This document shows, in pieces, positions 22,474-34,301 of a stretch of DNA of 64,000 nucleotides; positions within the stretch are counted from its first letter, which is position 1, and each line of letters begins with the position of its first letter. This DNA is from Fistularia commersonii. Taxonomy: Eukaryota; Chordata; Actinopteri; Syngnathiformes; Fistulariidae. Under the pieces are notes generated by a model that was given only the letters and a program-made list of their open reading frames with translations, was not told the DNA's origin and ran no database searches. The position numbers were made by a program, and so were the translations under genes. Location: NCBI GenBank assembly GCA_037954325.1, contig JBBMNZ010000015.1, forward strand, positions 17,478,001 through 17,542,000, written 5' to 3'.

Positions 22474-22560
22474 GTGAGTGAAGGAGAAGCCGTCGCCGTC
22501 GTTCGTCGTGACGATTTTAAACAAAAACACCCGTCTTTGTCTGTCGGTTTGAATCCACAG
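22474..22560 (+). other. 87-base mini-intron, open in frame
   Basis: This intron has a strong donor (GTGAGT) and acceptor (ATCCACAG) and lies between two phase-0 exon ends. Its length is 29 codons and no in-frame stop occurs, so an unspliced message would stay open and gain 29 residues between the YIYPIDV block and ANQADF. The human protein has no insertion here, so splicing is the expected normal event. Whether retention happens is unknown. Confidence 0.9.
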
Positions 22561-22621
22561 GCCAACCAGGCGGACTTCGTCATCTGCGGCGTGAAACTGC
22601 CGAATTCGGAAGACTTTCAAG
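22561..22621 (+). CDS. uvrag: uvrag internal exon W5: BARA-like region
   Basis: The 61-base exon reads ANQADFVICGVKLPNSEDFQ plus the first base of an Ala codon. The CGVKLPNSEDFQ string is the same as in human UVRAG, and the total length between YIYPID and CGVKLPN equals that of human, which supports removal of the preceding 87 bases. The acceptor is CCACAG at 22555-22560 and the donor CAAG|GTACTT is at 22622. It belongs to the family's conserved C-terminal globular region. Confidence 0.97.
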
Positions 22622-25431
22622 GTACTTTTGTTTTGTCTGTGCAAACGTCTGCGGGATTCTCAGCTCCGGCGACGGCTCGGGTTTAAGAACATAATTACAG
22701 CCGCATTACGACGCAATTAAGGTTTTAACGGCGCTTGAAAGAGGAAGGCTCACTTAGATGATACCATTTTCCAATTAGCTCGACACGGTCTGAATGGGCG
22801 AATGACATAATGACACAGCGCTAATTGTGAGCTAACATCCTCTTTGCTTCGCGTCATCATAACATGTGTGTGTGTCAGAGGCGACTCAGCGCTTTCCTTT
22901 CCCGTCAGTGCTTTTTTTTTTTTTCTTCTGGTTCACAAGAACATTCACGTTAGCTGTTTCCCATAACGGAAGTCAAAGAGATAAAACGCCGACTTAGCTT
23001 CGGGCTCTGTTAAAAGCCCCTCGCCTCCACCGCCGCCAAGGCCTCGCCGTTTGATATCGAAGACAAAGATGGAGGCCGCGTCAGCGCGCCGCGCCGCTAT
23101 GAATGGGTTTTGCCGCCTCAGCAGAGGCCAGGCGGCGACCCCGTGACCCCGCCGTTGTTCCGAAGAGCTTTGCTGAGTCATGAGCGGCGGCGCCCGGCCC
23201 TCTCGGGCTCCCGGTGGGACCGACGGTCTGAAATTCAAAGCCGCCGCTCCGTCTTTCTCACATCTGATAAGACGTAGGCAGCGGCGACAACCGGACCCCT
23301 TGTTCCCATTAGGCGGAGGCCTGTTTCTGCTTCTGGCTACCGGCGATGCGTAGGTGGAGATCCAGCGCCGAGTCAACATCTGAGCATGTGCTTTGGCAGC
23401 AGGTACAAAGGCCTGGGATTAGGAAGATCCCGATTCATTTACCTCAAAGTGCGCTTGCCTCTCCTAAATTGGATCCCGTGCTCCGGCGTTGCGTTCGCAG
23501 AGTTTCTAAGTAGCGCCGTGCTGATGTTCAGCTGCGCTGCAGTCGCCGGAGTCGCAGCTCCACCAGAGCCGTAATTCACCCGCAGCTGCCGGGTTTAAAT
23601 CAGATGGGAGCGACAAGACGCTTCCATGACCGATAGCTCGTCTCTGTGTTGACTAAATTCATGTGGTCCTACTGTTCTGCGTGGCTTCCGAGGACTCACG
23701 GACACTCCGGTTTGCCAGCGCAAATCTGGGCCGTTGACCCCCGAAACCACGCGTCCCGTCAAACAGTGTTTCACGGCGGAGCTCGGCGCAAGATGGAAGT
23801 TGTACCGCTGTACCCCACGTTGTTACTTGGGTACTCAGTGCACCCCTTGCGCTCGCTCTTTCCCGCAACCCCAGAAGGTCGAGGCAGAACGGTGAGCTTG
23901 GATCCTCCTGATGTTTCTACCCGTTTTTTTCCTGGCTGCCGAATGCTGGGCTTCTGCAGATCATCTTAGAACGTGGTCCAGAGCTGCTGTACGTGGAAAG
24001 TGTCCTCAGGCAACTGGGAAGGGATTTAGCACTGTATAAATCTGCCTTGACTTGATATCATTAACAATATATGAGCTCAACTGATCTCATAAATGGCCTT
24101 CAAACAAGGTCCCGTTTGATGGTCCGGCCTTCTCAGATCACATGCGGTACCGTCACAGACAGCGGATTATCGAGGGAACTTCCCCTCGCTCCTCCTTCTT
24201 ACCCCTCTGCTGACCCCTGCCCTGATTTGCGTGAGGTCCGGCCCGCTAAGAGTCCCATCAAGCCCAGAGCTGCTTCTGACCTCTCGTTTCTACAAGCCCA
24301 CGGAGGGCCTTGTTCCACATTAGAGGGTCTCTGGAGGCTTGGAGTCCACATCCTGCCGTGGGTCAAAGTGGAGCAGGGTGGCACTGGGCTTAAAGCCGTC
24401 AGTGCTTTCTTTGTCAGGTGTGCGCTCAGGTTGCGCCCCGAGGTGCAGCATTAGGCTACGTGTCCATTAGGCGGCCCGGTTTCCCCGTCAGCGAGGAACG
24501 GTCATCTAATAACGGCGGAAGAAGCCCCTCGCTTCGCTCCCCGCGGTTGACTTTACATTTGAAATTGAATTTCGGGTCATTTCTGGCTCGCCGGAGGCCC
24601 GACATTCCTCTTGCAGCGGCTGCTCTGCGGACTCGGAGCGTCGCCACGTGGACCGGGAAACAAACGCCTCCCGTGAAGGACTCGTGACTAACAAATTGCA
24701 CCAATGCAAACCAGGTGTTGTGTGCGAGGCTAAAAAAAGGGAAACTATGAGCCCGTTTAACACCTGATTATCCTTTTTGTCAAAGAATTAAAGTTATAGC
24801 TATGGTTATATTATCGCACGGCTTGTTAATAGCACCGAGCGCGTCGAAGCAAGAGCGAAATATTTGCAGCGCGTCGTCAGCGAAGAGGTTCACGCAGCGA
24901 CCAGGAACAGAAGCGTAGTCTTCAAAGAAGCCTCTCGCGCCTTGAACGGAGGTTTCTCTGGCAACAATTTCACAAGTATTTACCACTTCCATTGTGGCGG
25001 CACGGTTTTATTAAAAAGACCGGGCCATCTGAAGTATTTGCCCCCAGCGCCGCCCCGCCGCCGAGGCAGAACGTGAAACCCTACCTTGTCGGCCAGAAGC
25101 AATCAAGCTTCCCGTCGTTGGGTCTTGAAGCTCGGAGGGGAGCATTCGCTCCCGGCGAGAAACTCGTCCGTCACGCCGCCGCCATCGTTTGCGCGGCGCC
25201 ACAATCGGAGAACACTTTCCCGCTTGAATGCGGCAGCAGCTCCTCCTGCGAACACTGCGCTCCCGAGGCCGAGATGCCAACACGGTTCGCGTTAGCGTAT
25301 TTGTTTTTCCATGTAGTGAAAACCCATATCAGGCGGCGCGCGCTCCGTGACCGTGCGCTTTGAAGTATGGGATTTAATGAAATTCAGATTTCCGAATTTG
25401 ATACAAATACAAATGTTTTTCCGTCCCGCAG
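22622..25431 (+). other. uvrag intron W5-W6
   Basis: GTACTT to TCCCGCAG, 2.8 kb. A retroelement-like end (GGGATTTAGCACTGTATAAA) is at 24020-24040. 22700-23980 and 24070-25420 have no recognised features. An open frame at 24071-24454 has no recognisable domain. Confidence 0.85.
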
Positions 25432-25597
25432 CAAAGGACGACGGGAGCGTGGCGGTCGCCCTGGGTTACACCTCGCACCTGGCCCTGATGATCTCGTGCT
25501 TCCTGCAGATCCCGCTGCGCTACCCGGTCATCCACAAGGGTTCCCGCTCCTCCATCAAGGACACCATCACCGACCGGCTGTCCGAGAAGGAGAGAGA
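25432..25597 (+). CDS. uvrag: uvrag internal exon W6: conserved BARA-like core
   Basis: The largest exon in the window (166 bases). It completes GCA (Ala) and reads KDDGSVAVALGYTSHLALMI, then a hydrophobic run SCFLQIPLRYPVIHKGSRSS and IKDTITDRLSEKERE. It is near-identical to human UVRAG in this block (VALGYTAHLV, RYPIIHKGSRS, IKDNINDKL, EKERE). The family's conserved globular fold contributes to membrane association and tethering-complex contacts. The acceptor TCCCGCAG ends at 25431. The donor lies within a run of AGAGAG as GAGAGA|GTGAGT at 25598, splitting the final Glu codon 2+1. Confidence 0.98.
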
Positions 25598-25734
25598 GTG
25601 AGTCGCCCCGAGAGCCGCCGCCTCTTTTGCTTTTTTGGGTTCATGCTCCCTGGTGTCCTACGTAGAAGCTCCAGCTGAATGGGAGATGCTCTGCCATGAA
25701 GGGATGGCGTTTGGGTCGTAGGAGATGGAGTGTC

Positions 25735-27150
25735 TCCTTCTTCCTCTTGCTCTTCTTCTTCTTTGCTCTTGTTGTTGTTGCCGCTGCCTTTCTACTATAT
25801 CTTCTTCCTCTTCTACTTCTTTGTCGTCTTCTTCTTCTTCTTCCTCTTGCTTTCCTTCTTCTTTGCTCTTGTTGTTGCCGCTGCCTTTCTACTATATCTT
25901 CATCTTCTTCCTCTTCCACTTCTTTGTCTTCTTCTTCTTCTTCTTCTTCTTCCTCTTGCTTTCCTTCTTCTTTGCTCTTGTTGTTGTTGCCGCTGCCTTT
26001 CTACTATATCTTCATCTTCTTCCTCTTCCACTTCTATGTCCTCTTGCTTTCCTTCTTCTTTGCTCCTGTTGTTGTTGCCGTCCTTCTGTATTCTCTTCTT
26101 CTTCCTCTTGCGTCTTCTTTTTCTTCCCTCTCTTGCTTTTCTTCTTCCTCTTCTTTGCTCTTCTTGCTCTTGTTGTTGTCCTTCGTCTATATCGTCATTT
26201 TCTTCCTCCTCTTATTTTTTGTGCTTCTTCCTCTTTCTCATCTTCTCGCTCTTGTTGTTGTTGTTCCTCTTCTTGCTCTTGTTATTCTTGCCCTTTGTCT
26301 GTATCTTTAGGTTCTTCCTGCTCATGTTGTTTTTTCATCTTCCTCTTGTGCTTCTATTTCTTCCTCTTCCTCTTCTTCTTTGCTCCTGTTGTTGTTGTTG
26401 CCGTCCTTCTGTATTCTCCTCTTCTTTCGCTTGTGTCTTCTTTTTCTTCCCTCTCTTGCTTTTCTTCTTCCTCTTCTTTGCTCTTCTTCTTGCTCTTGTT
26501 ATTGTCCTTCGTCTGTATCGTCATATTCTTCCTGCTCTTGTTTGTGCTTCTTCCTCTTTCTCTTCTTCTTGCTCTTGTTATTGTTCTTCCTCTTGCTCTT
26601 CTGCTTGCTCTTATTCTTGCCCTTCGTCTATATCTTCAGGTTCTTCCTGCTCTTGTTGTTTTTTCCTCTTCCTCTTGCTCTCCTTCTTCACTCCTGTTGT
26701 TGCCCTTTGTCCTTCTGTATTCTCTTCTTCTTCCTCTTTTGTCTTCTTTTTCTTGCTTTTCTTCTTCCTCTTCTTGCTCTTGTTATTCTTGCCCTTTGTC
26801 TATATCTTCAGGTTCCTCCTACTCTTGCTTCTCTTCTTCCTCTTTTTTGCTGTTCTTCTTCCTCTTCCTCTTGCTTTCCCTCTTCTTTGCTCCTGCAGTT
26901 GTTGCCGTCCTTCTGTATTCTCTTCTTCTTCCTCTTGCGTCTTCTTTCTCTTCCTGCTCTTGCTTTTCTTCTTCCTCTTCTTTGCTCTTCTTCTTGCTCT
27001 TGTTATTGTCCTTCATCTATAGCGTCATTTTCTTCCTACCATTGTTGTTTTTTCATCTTCCTCTCGTGCTTCTTCCTCTTCTTCTTGCTCTTCTTCTCGC
27101 TCTTGTTGTTGTTGTTGTTGTTGTTGTTCCTCGTCTTCCTCTTCTTGAGT
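25735..27150. repeat. 1.4-kb pyrimidine-rich higher-order minisatellite
   Basis: The + strand is nearly all C/T, punctuated by TTG repeats. Motifs recur: CTGCCTTTCTACTATATCTTC-like units about 100-110 bp apart near 25785, 25885 and 25995; CCTTCTGTATTCTC at about 26081, 26404, 26711 and 26908; and CTATATCGTCATTTTCTTCC-like units near 26187, 26513 and 27015. Three or more + frames stay open for hundreds of codons, giving Leu/Phe/Ser-rich nonsense; this is low complexity, not coding. Confidence 0.95.
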
Positions 27151-30100
27151 ACGAACGTTCCCTTGGATCCGAGGACAATCTTGACAGTTGTTCAGTGATT
27201 TTCTGGCTATTTTATTACACTTTTAGGAACCCATCGCGCCACTGGAGCCGCGTCCAATGATTCATAGCCTCCATATTTCAAAAGACCTTTGAAGTCAATA
27301 CGTTTCCTGCCTTTATTTTTTTATAGGATTGTTCTTTTTAAAAGCCTGTATTTCTGATTTAGAGCAGATATTGGATACAGACAATTGAGGGCTAGCCTTA
27401 GCGGGGCTTACGCTCCGTAATCCTACACTCCTCCTTCGGAAAGTTGAGATATCGAAAAGCACAATCCAAACCACATTTAACAAAGCGCTGCATGAACAGA
27501 GTATCGATTTTTTTTTTGTTTCATTTCTTATTTATTTATTTCTAATCTTCGCTCCAACGGGCGGTTCAGGGGCACGTCTTCGCCCCGGATTACGCCGTTC
27601 GACATTTCCAGTTTCGCTCACGTGTCTCGGAGACGCGCCACCCGATACCCCCGGCTCGTCTCGGTGCGTCTCAAGCGATCTGTCAAGGCGGCGGCGTTTT
27701 CCCCGAAGAAACCTCAGCCACGTCCACGATAGTCATTTCTGGTTCCCTTGCGATGCAAAGCACGGGGGATCGAACGGTATTCGGGTTCCACGCCCTTCGG
27801 CTCCGGCCTCACCGCTCTGCCCTGTCTTCAATTAGCTGGTGGCAAATTCCCTATTTGCTCTGTAAGTGTAAACAGATCCTCCTGAACGTTCCTCCGACGT
27901 TCAGGCCGCGCTGGCGGTACCACGACTTGCAGTACTTGGCGGCGGCGGAGTGCTGACAGTCTCCGCGCTAAAGCGACGCCATCGATTTTTCAATCTGTTT
28001 ATTATAAATGAGTCCCGGAGCGATGCTTTAATACCCGGCGTAAAACCTCTTCCAGCGGCTGAAAGCTACATAAGGCGCAGGAAGTACTCCCTTCCTTCAG
28101 CCGCTGTCCCGTGTGTCTTTGTGTGTGTTGTGGATTGCAAGTGGCGTTCAGGTTGTTCATGTGGTGGCGTGAGCGTCGGAGAATCAAGTTGTAACCGGCT
28201 TCTTCGGTATCTTCGGTAGCCGACCTCTCAGAAAGCCACGGCGCGTTCGGAAGTTTCCGCGATTCGCTCGCCGAAGGTTTTTTTTTTCCCGACAACGACT
28301 TCAGCCCGGCGAGGCCGTCAGGTCGAGCTCCTTCCCACGGGAAACTCTCACCGAGTGCTTTTGGCAAAGCCCCGTTCGCAGCCGGACGGACAAGTGGAAC
28401 CAAACCTGCCGCTTCTTTGGCCGAACATCTGAAAACAGGAAGCGCTAGCGCTCACACAGCGGCGCTGTTGTAATTTTCCAAATGCAAACCAGCTGATGTG
28501 AACCTCCGGCGCGGTGTGACAACCACGTTCTTGCCTTCTCCTAATGGCCTCCCAGAAGCAGAACCACGGCGTTGTCGGTCCCGAGCTCTTGGGTCACAGC
28601 TTCGGGCCGCGGAAACGCTCCCGTCTGCGGGATTATATCCATTTCCTTCGATGCCGCGTTGATCTCATCGAATTTGCACGGCCGCCGCCGTAAATCAGCG
28701 CGCGCAGGCATCGTAATTACAGCGATATGAAATTGTTATTTGCATCTGTTATGGTCTTGTAACTATGAATCAAGTCAGGCTGAATAAAACCCTCCGCGCA
28801 GCGGTAATTGTACATTTCGGAGAATCGCGCGCGCCGACATTCCCCTCGCGCCAGACCCCCCTCATTAAGCCAGAGGGCTGAGCGACAGGGAACGCTTTGC
28901 CGTCGTAGCCCTCCGAGCTACAAATGGAGGCCTCTCGCTCGCGCTTGTCGGCCTCTTACCGCCAAGCCGCGCCGTCCGGCGGTGCCCGCCGGCGCCCCGC
29001 CTCCCGACCCGCGCATGTTTACGACCCCGCGGGGCCCCCGGCGGGCCGCACGCGCTCAGTAGAATGATGTGTCGGGCGACGGGAAGAAACAATCCGGGGC
29101 CCCGAACGCGCACAGAAAGCAGTGATTAAAGTGTCGGAAAAGGCGGTCGTTGGTGATGAGTGAGGTGGCCGGGGATCGGTTTCTCAAAGCGCGCAGGGAT
29201 TAGCGCGCAGTACGTCAATTACGGCGGCGCGCGCACGTCGGGCCCCGAGCCCCGGCTTCAGGTAATTGTTCTAACCCGGCCTTTCCCGTGTAAACACTCC
29301 CGGAGTGTGATAAATCTCAGCTCGGCGGACGCGTGGCTTCGGCTCAGGCCCTCTTGGGTCAAAGCTTCCAGGGTCAAACAGTTTTACTCTTCCAGGCTTT
29401 GCGGATGAAGTAACGGTCACGCTCTCTCGGTCCTTGTTTGTCTAATTGGGTTTCTTCCACGCCGGAGGCGCGTCGATCCGCCCCCGGCGCACGCCGAGTT
29501 GGGAAAGCGGCCCGCGAGGTTGTTTGGAAATCAGACGTGACCCTTCGCGCCCCCCCGCCTCCTCTGCGGCGGCGAGGTTTTTCTTCCAAAATCACTGGAC
29601 TCTAACGACATGTCGTGCCCAGGTTTTTTTTTTTTTTGTTTTTTTTTTCCTTCCTGTGGAGAGACCCGGTTCACGCTCGGGGGAGAACCCGGAGAGATGC
29701 GATCCAGATGTCCGGGGGTTTGATTGAGAACAGTACCCGGCTGTTTGAGAGGCCTCGTCGGGCATCCAGGTAAACCGTTTTAAAACGGTAAAACGGAAAA
29801 TTAATTTCAGCGGGGGAAGCCGCTCGTCGCAGCTCGCGGCCAGAAGGAAAACATCCTGTCGCCGGAGGCATCGAACGTGCCGCCCGCTTAAGACGACAGA
29901 GGTCGGCGAGCTCCTAGAAAAATGGTTGCCGTTCCGCAGCTTCAGCAGTTTGAAGTTTCATAACAGGGACCATGTGCGGAGTAGCTACTGCTATTTGTTT
30001 ATGATCTGGACAAGGGTGATATTTTACAGCGGCGTACAAACCAGACAGCATTGTTGTCTAAAACCAAAACCGCTAACTTGTTAAGCGCCTCAACTTTTTA

Positions 30101-31619
30101 ATGTTTCTTGATTTGTATATCCGTAAATCACAGCTGAAAAGGACACGGCGCTAGGGCTCCGCGGATCTCCGACGCTTGTTCGGGGAAAAGGCTACCGACT
30201 GTCCGAAGCTTCTGCTAGCGTCCGACGGCACTGGATAAACATTAAAAACCAAAATGGGTTCCTCCACAGGATGGAAGTCATGCTCCTACGTATCTCCACT
30301 CGGTCACTGACGTCCCCAAACTATTGGCTTGACTGATCAGTGGACCTGGAACGGCCTTCTGAGCGCCGACTCCCAGCGTCCCTCTGGACTTTGGGAAGGA
30401 CCCATATATTGGGTCACTGGCTCCAGAGGTAGAGGAGGATCTGGAGTAATGTGAGATTTCTTCTTTGAACCCTGACTTCTCAGAAGGTCTTGTCAAAGTG
30501 TGCTTCTGTCAAGCACCAAGAGCCAAACATCTGAAGACGTATCGCCCCGAAAGGGTCATACTTTGGTTTTTTATAGGTATCGCGGGAGCTCGGGGTGCAA
30601 CATCTGCGCAGTTGCTCCCCCGCACAGTGACCTCGAGCAAGACTCCGAATCCCCAAACTCTCTGGATCACGTGCCTCGGTATGTCCGTAGAAATTTGGCA
30701 TGTGGAGTAGCATCCTCTGCCGACGGTGCCTTGCGATGATCGGTAAAAACGCCCGGCGCTGGGAATTGGCTTGAAATGCTTCCTAACGGTCGATTGAGGG
30801 CTTGCCATGCGCGCTCCCGCTCTGCTCTGCAGCGCTTCCCCTCGCTTTAGACCCGCCGTCTGTGAAAGCGTCGCCCCAAGTGGTCGGTAAACTACGAGAA
30901 AGGGGCGCAGAACTCAGCCCGAGCGTGCGATCCATTGTCTGGCACGGCGGAATAAATCACGTTATGTAAGCAGAATCCCGCGCGGCCGTTGGATTTTGAA
31001 GCGGCGCGCTCGTCCCCTGCGCCCGTCGACCCCGCGAGCCGGGGGGCCGCAATCAAACGTGAACAAATGGGTCGTTATTCAGGGCTACATGTCAACTCCG
31101 GAGGCTCCCTGGGATCGGACGGAGTGTTTACGTATCCTTTCTTGTGGTTTACTGTCCAATCACCCGGAGACAAACGCTGGAACGTTATATAACAGCGATT
31201 GGAGGGGGAAAAAAAAGGCAGCGCCGTCTCCTCCGGTTTCACAGGTTAGCTGCACAAGCAGCCCTTCAGCTCGGAGTCCCGCTGATGTGCGGCTACTCCG
31301 GCAGCACTTGTCCGTACTTCATTAAAAGCGCATATGTGCCGAATGGACTTCTGAAGGAGGCCGCGGGAAGGTAGCCAACCGCAGGAGTGCAGCGGGAATA
31401 CTCCGCATCGATGGAGATGGGAGTCTGAAGTCTGAATAACGGGCCGCCATTAATCCCCCAGGAAGGGTTTCATTCTTTCATTAAAAGGCAGCCCATTATC
31501 TGGAGATTTCAGGGAGAAGCTCCGGGCGAAGTGATGATCTGTGGCGTTTTCCTGGCCTGGTCCTCGCTCGTGCTCTTTCTGCTCGCGATTAAAACAATGT
31601 AGAAAGAAAATGAGAGCTC

Positions 31620-31641
31620 GGGGGGGGGGGGGGGGGGGGGG
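31620..31641. repeat. Poly-G run
   Basis: About 21 consecutive G. Copy number may be unreliable in an assembly. Confidence 0.9.
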
Positions 31642-32489
31642 AAGCCGGGAGCCCCTGGTTATTCTTAAGAGCCACGATGAAAACCCGGGGTGACGGAGCG
31701 AGCAACCGCCACGGCACTCAGGAGACACTTTAACGGCCAGAGACGGAGATGGCGAAGCGGCTCCCAAGTGCAGCGGCGGTCATTAAAATAGCATTCGCTG
31801 ACAGACGCTCAGTGTAATCATTTCCACCTTATTGAAAATTACAGCTCGCCGTGATTTATATCGTATCCGCTGACGCTTCGAGCCCCGACTGTCGCAAGGC
31901 AGGTGTTTTTTTTTTAGTTTTTTTTTCGTTCCTTAAAAGCAGGCTCCGATGATTTATGGAGCCACGCCGTCTTGGACGTGCACTTTTAAGGCATCTCACG
32001 ACCCGAAGCTTCGGTTGTGCACATTAGCGGCGCTAATTAGGACGTCTAAACAGGACGCCGTGCACATGTGGCGAGCCCGGCCTGTGTACATAACCCGGCG
32101 GGTCCGACAGGCACCGGGAGCCGCAACGCCATCATTTTCGCCGGCGAGCGGACTTCGACCGCCCACCCGCGTCGTTTCGGCCGCCACTGCAGTGCAACCG
32201 CCTCAAGATGGAAGAGCTTAATATACTTCAAGCTTAAGTATACATGTGTCGCTGTGCCCTTCCTATTCAGGGCGGTATGCTTGCAAAGAGGGACCAGAGG
32301 GACCCCCTTGTGCTTGCAAGAACAGCCCAAGCGTTCTCTTGCTGTAAAACTAGGGCGAGTGGGTTTGTTCTGGAGCTGCAGGCCACCTTGCAGCTGGCAT
32401 GGGGAGACGGCTGGCGGACGGAAACATCTTGACGCGACCATTTGCCTATTCATTCACAGGTCTTGTAGAGATATGCTAACGCTCACCCA

Positions 32490-32620
32490 ATCAGTCATAC
32501 CTCTGGACAATGTAGGGTCTCCAGTGAACCTCCGGGATGTTTTTGGACTACGGGAGGAACCCTGAGGAACCCCACGCAGGCAAATGGAGACTCTGCACAA
32601 AAGAGGCCTCCTGTGGGTAG
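32490..32620 (-). repeat. Dispersed fish repeat, minus orientation
   Basis: GGACTACGGGAGGAACCCTG and GAACCCCACGCAGGC match the reverse of the 57906-58230 family. The copy is fragmentary. Confidence 0.55.
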
Positions 32621-33897
32621 CGGAGATGCTAACAGCTGCGCCTCCTTGCTGAATGCTCTTACTGCAGTGTGAGAAGGACACCAACAACAGCAGATAAGTG
32701 AAGTTGTGGTGGTGAATAGATCCCTGGATTAAACCCCCAACTCTTGGACCCTGGGACACAAACGAGCCCCTCCCAGGAGGGGTGATTGGCCCGCCATAAC
32801 GGCCACGCCGGGCTCCTGGACGGAGGGCGACCGAACCCGGGGACCAAACAGAACTTCACCAGCCGATTTAGCGATACCCGCTCCTTACGCTCACCTCCGG
32901 CACAAAACTCTTCGCTCAAGAACCCAAAACGGCCCTACATGTCCGCCACATCAGCTTCCGCTGGTCCGTGGACGTCCAACAAGTCGGTAGCTCAGCTCCA
33001 TGGAACCACGCGGTGCAGAAACTCGCAGCTAGGTGGCGCTCTCACTCACAGAAATACATTTGTCTGTTTCTTACCTCCACCTTTCGGTTTTTTATTTTTG
33101 TGCCGAGAGGAAGGGAATGACGGCGCTTCGGAGAGGAGAGCTAGAAGGAAGGAGGGTGAGAGCTTTGCTTCTGCTTTCAACCCACTGTCACGTCTTTTTC
33201 ATCTCGCCCGTCCCGCGCGTGCAGAGGGGAATATTAGCTAAATGAAAGCAGACTTCATGTTTGGGATAATCAATCTCCGCGGCGGGCGCCGGGCCGCGTG
33301 GGCGCGTTGATTACGGCGGCTGTCATATCGGGTTTGATGTGTTAGCTTCACCGACGCGACCCTTCGGCGGGGGCGGCCGGGGGGACGGACGTGCAGATGG
33401 AAGGAGCGGTTTGATTTCACGGAAGTGAGGAAACGCGGCGAGGACTGCTGATTTGATTTATATGTACAACACAATTAGGGAAAAGGACAAACAGCGGGTC
33501 GATCGCCGCCGAGCGAGCGCGTCCTCGAACTCACGGTTCCTTCCCCGGGCCGAGAGCGAGCTCCTCTGACTGTTTACTCTGGCGTTCTGGTCCACGCCAG
33601 ACGTCGTTCCCGTTTAAAAACAGCTGAGATTTCCAGAATCTGCGTCGTGTTTTCGCCCGGCTCCGTGCAGAAGGCTGCGCCGCCGCCCAGTGAGGGGTTG
33701 AAAAACACATTTTCACTGAAACGCCGACGACTTTTAGCGACGGAAAATGAATCGCCGGGAGTTAGCTGCTTTTGTCTCCACGGCAACAGTAGCTCAGGGT
33801 CTAAACTTGTATGCCAATTTGTCCGACATGGCTCGTCTTCTTCTTCACGGTAGTTTCTCCAAAAAGAAAAGATGATTTATTTTACATGTAACACAAA

Positions 33898-34277
33898 ACA
33901 CTTATTGGATGTCATGTCATATTAACATTTTAACATGATAACATGATCTACCGTTTTTTCAAAACCGATACTTTTCCACACATGTACTTGTACATATATA
34001 CATATGTACCCATGTACCGAGAATCCGATACTTTTCCACACATGTACTTGTACCACGAACAGATGTACTCGTACATACATGTGATACTTTTTCACTCGTC
34101 CCTGTACTTTTCTCGATACTTTTCACACATGTACTTGTACATATGTACCTACGTACCGAGAAACCGATACTTTTGCACGTATGCGAAAAAGTATCGGCTT
34201 CCCCGGTCGGCTTTCGTAAAGCGGTAAAGATAATGTTATGATATTAAAATGTTAAAACGACAAATATCCAACAAATA
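33898..34277. mobile_element. Inverted-repeat MITE with internal tandem array
   Basis: Outer arms TTATTGGATGTCATGTCAT...ATTAACATTTTAACA (33902-33935) and the reverse-complement-like AATGTTAAAACGACAAATATC...CAACAAAT (34247-34276) enclose 3-4 diverged units containing CCGATACTTTTCCACACATG and TACTTGTAC. The right side closes with AAAAAGTATCGG, the inverse of the first unit's CCGATACTTTT. It is non-coding; the class (possibly hAT-like) is uncertain. Confidence 0.7.
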
Positions 34278-34287
34278 AAGAGGGTAT

Positions 34288-34301
34288 TGATCACGTGATC
34301 A
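34288..34301. promoter_or_regulatory. 14-bp perfect palindrome with TCACGTGA (CLEAR-like E-box)
   Basis: TGATCACGTGATCA. Its core matches the TFEB/MITF-type E-box (TCACGTGA). TFEB is reported to activate UVRAG in mammals. The site is intronic and beside a MITE, so function is speculative. Confidence 0.3.

Noticed and set aside
24071..24454. 127-codon + strand open frame in the W5-W6 intron
   Set aside because: No domain recognised and no splice-compatible relation to uvrag; kept only as an unexplained open frame.
25696..27260. Open frames up to 511 codons rich in Leu, Phe and Ser
   Set aside because: Three overlapping + frames are open over the same pyrimidine repeat and none has a domain; absence of A on this strand removes stop codons.
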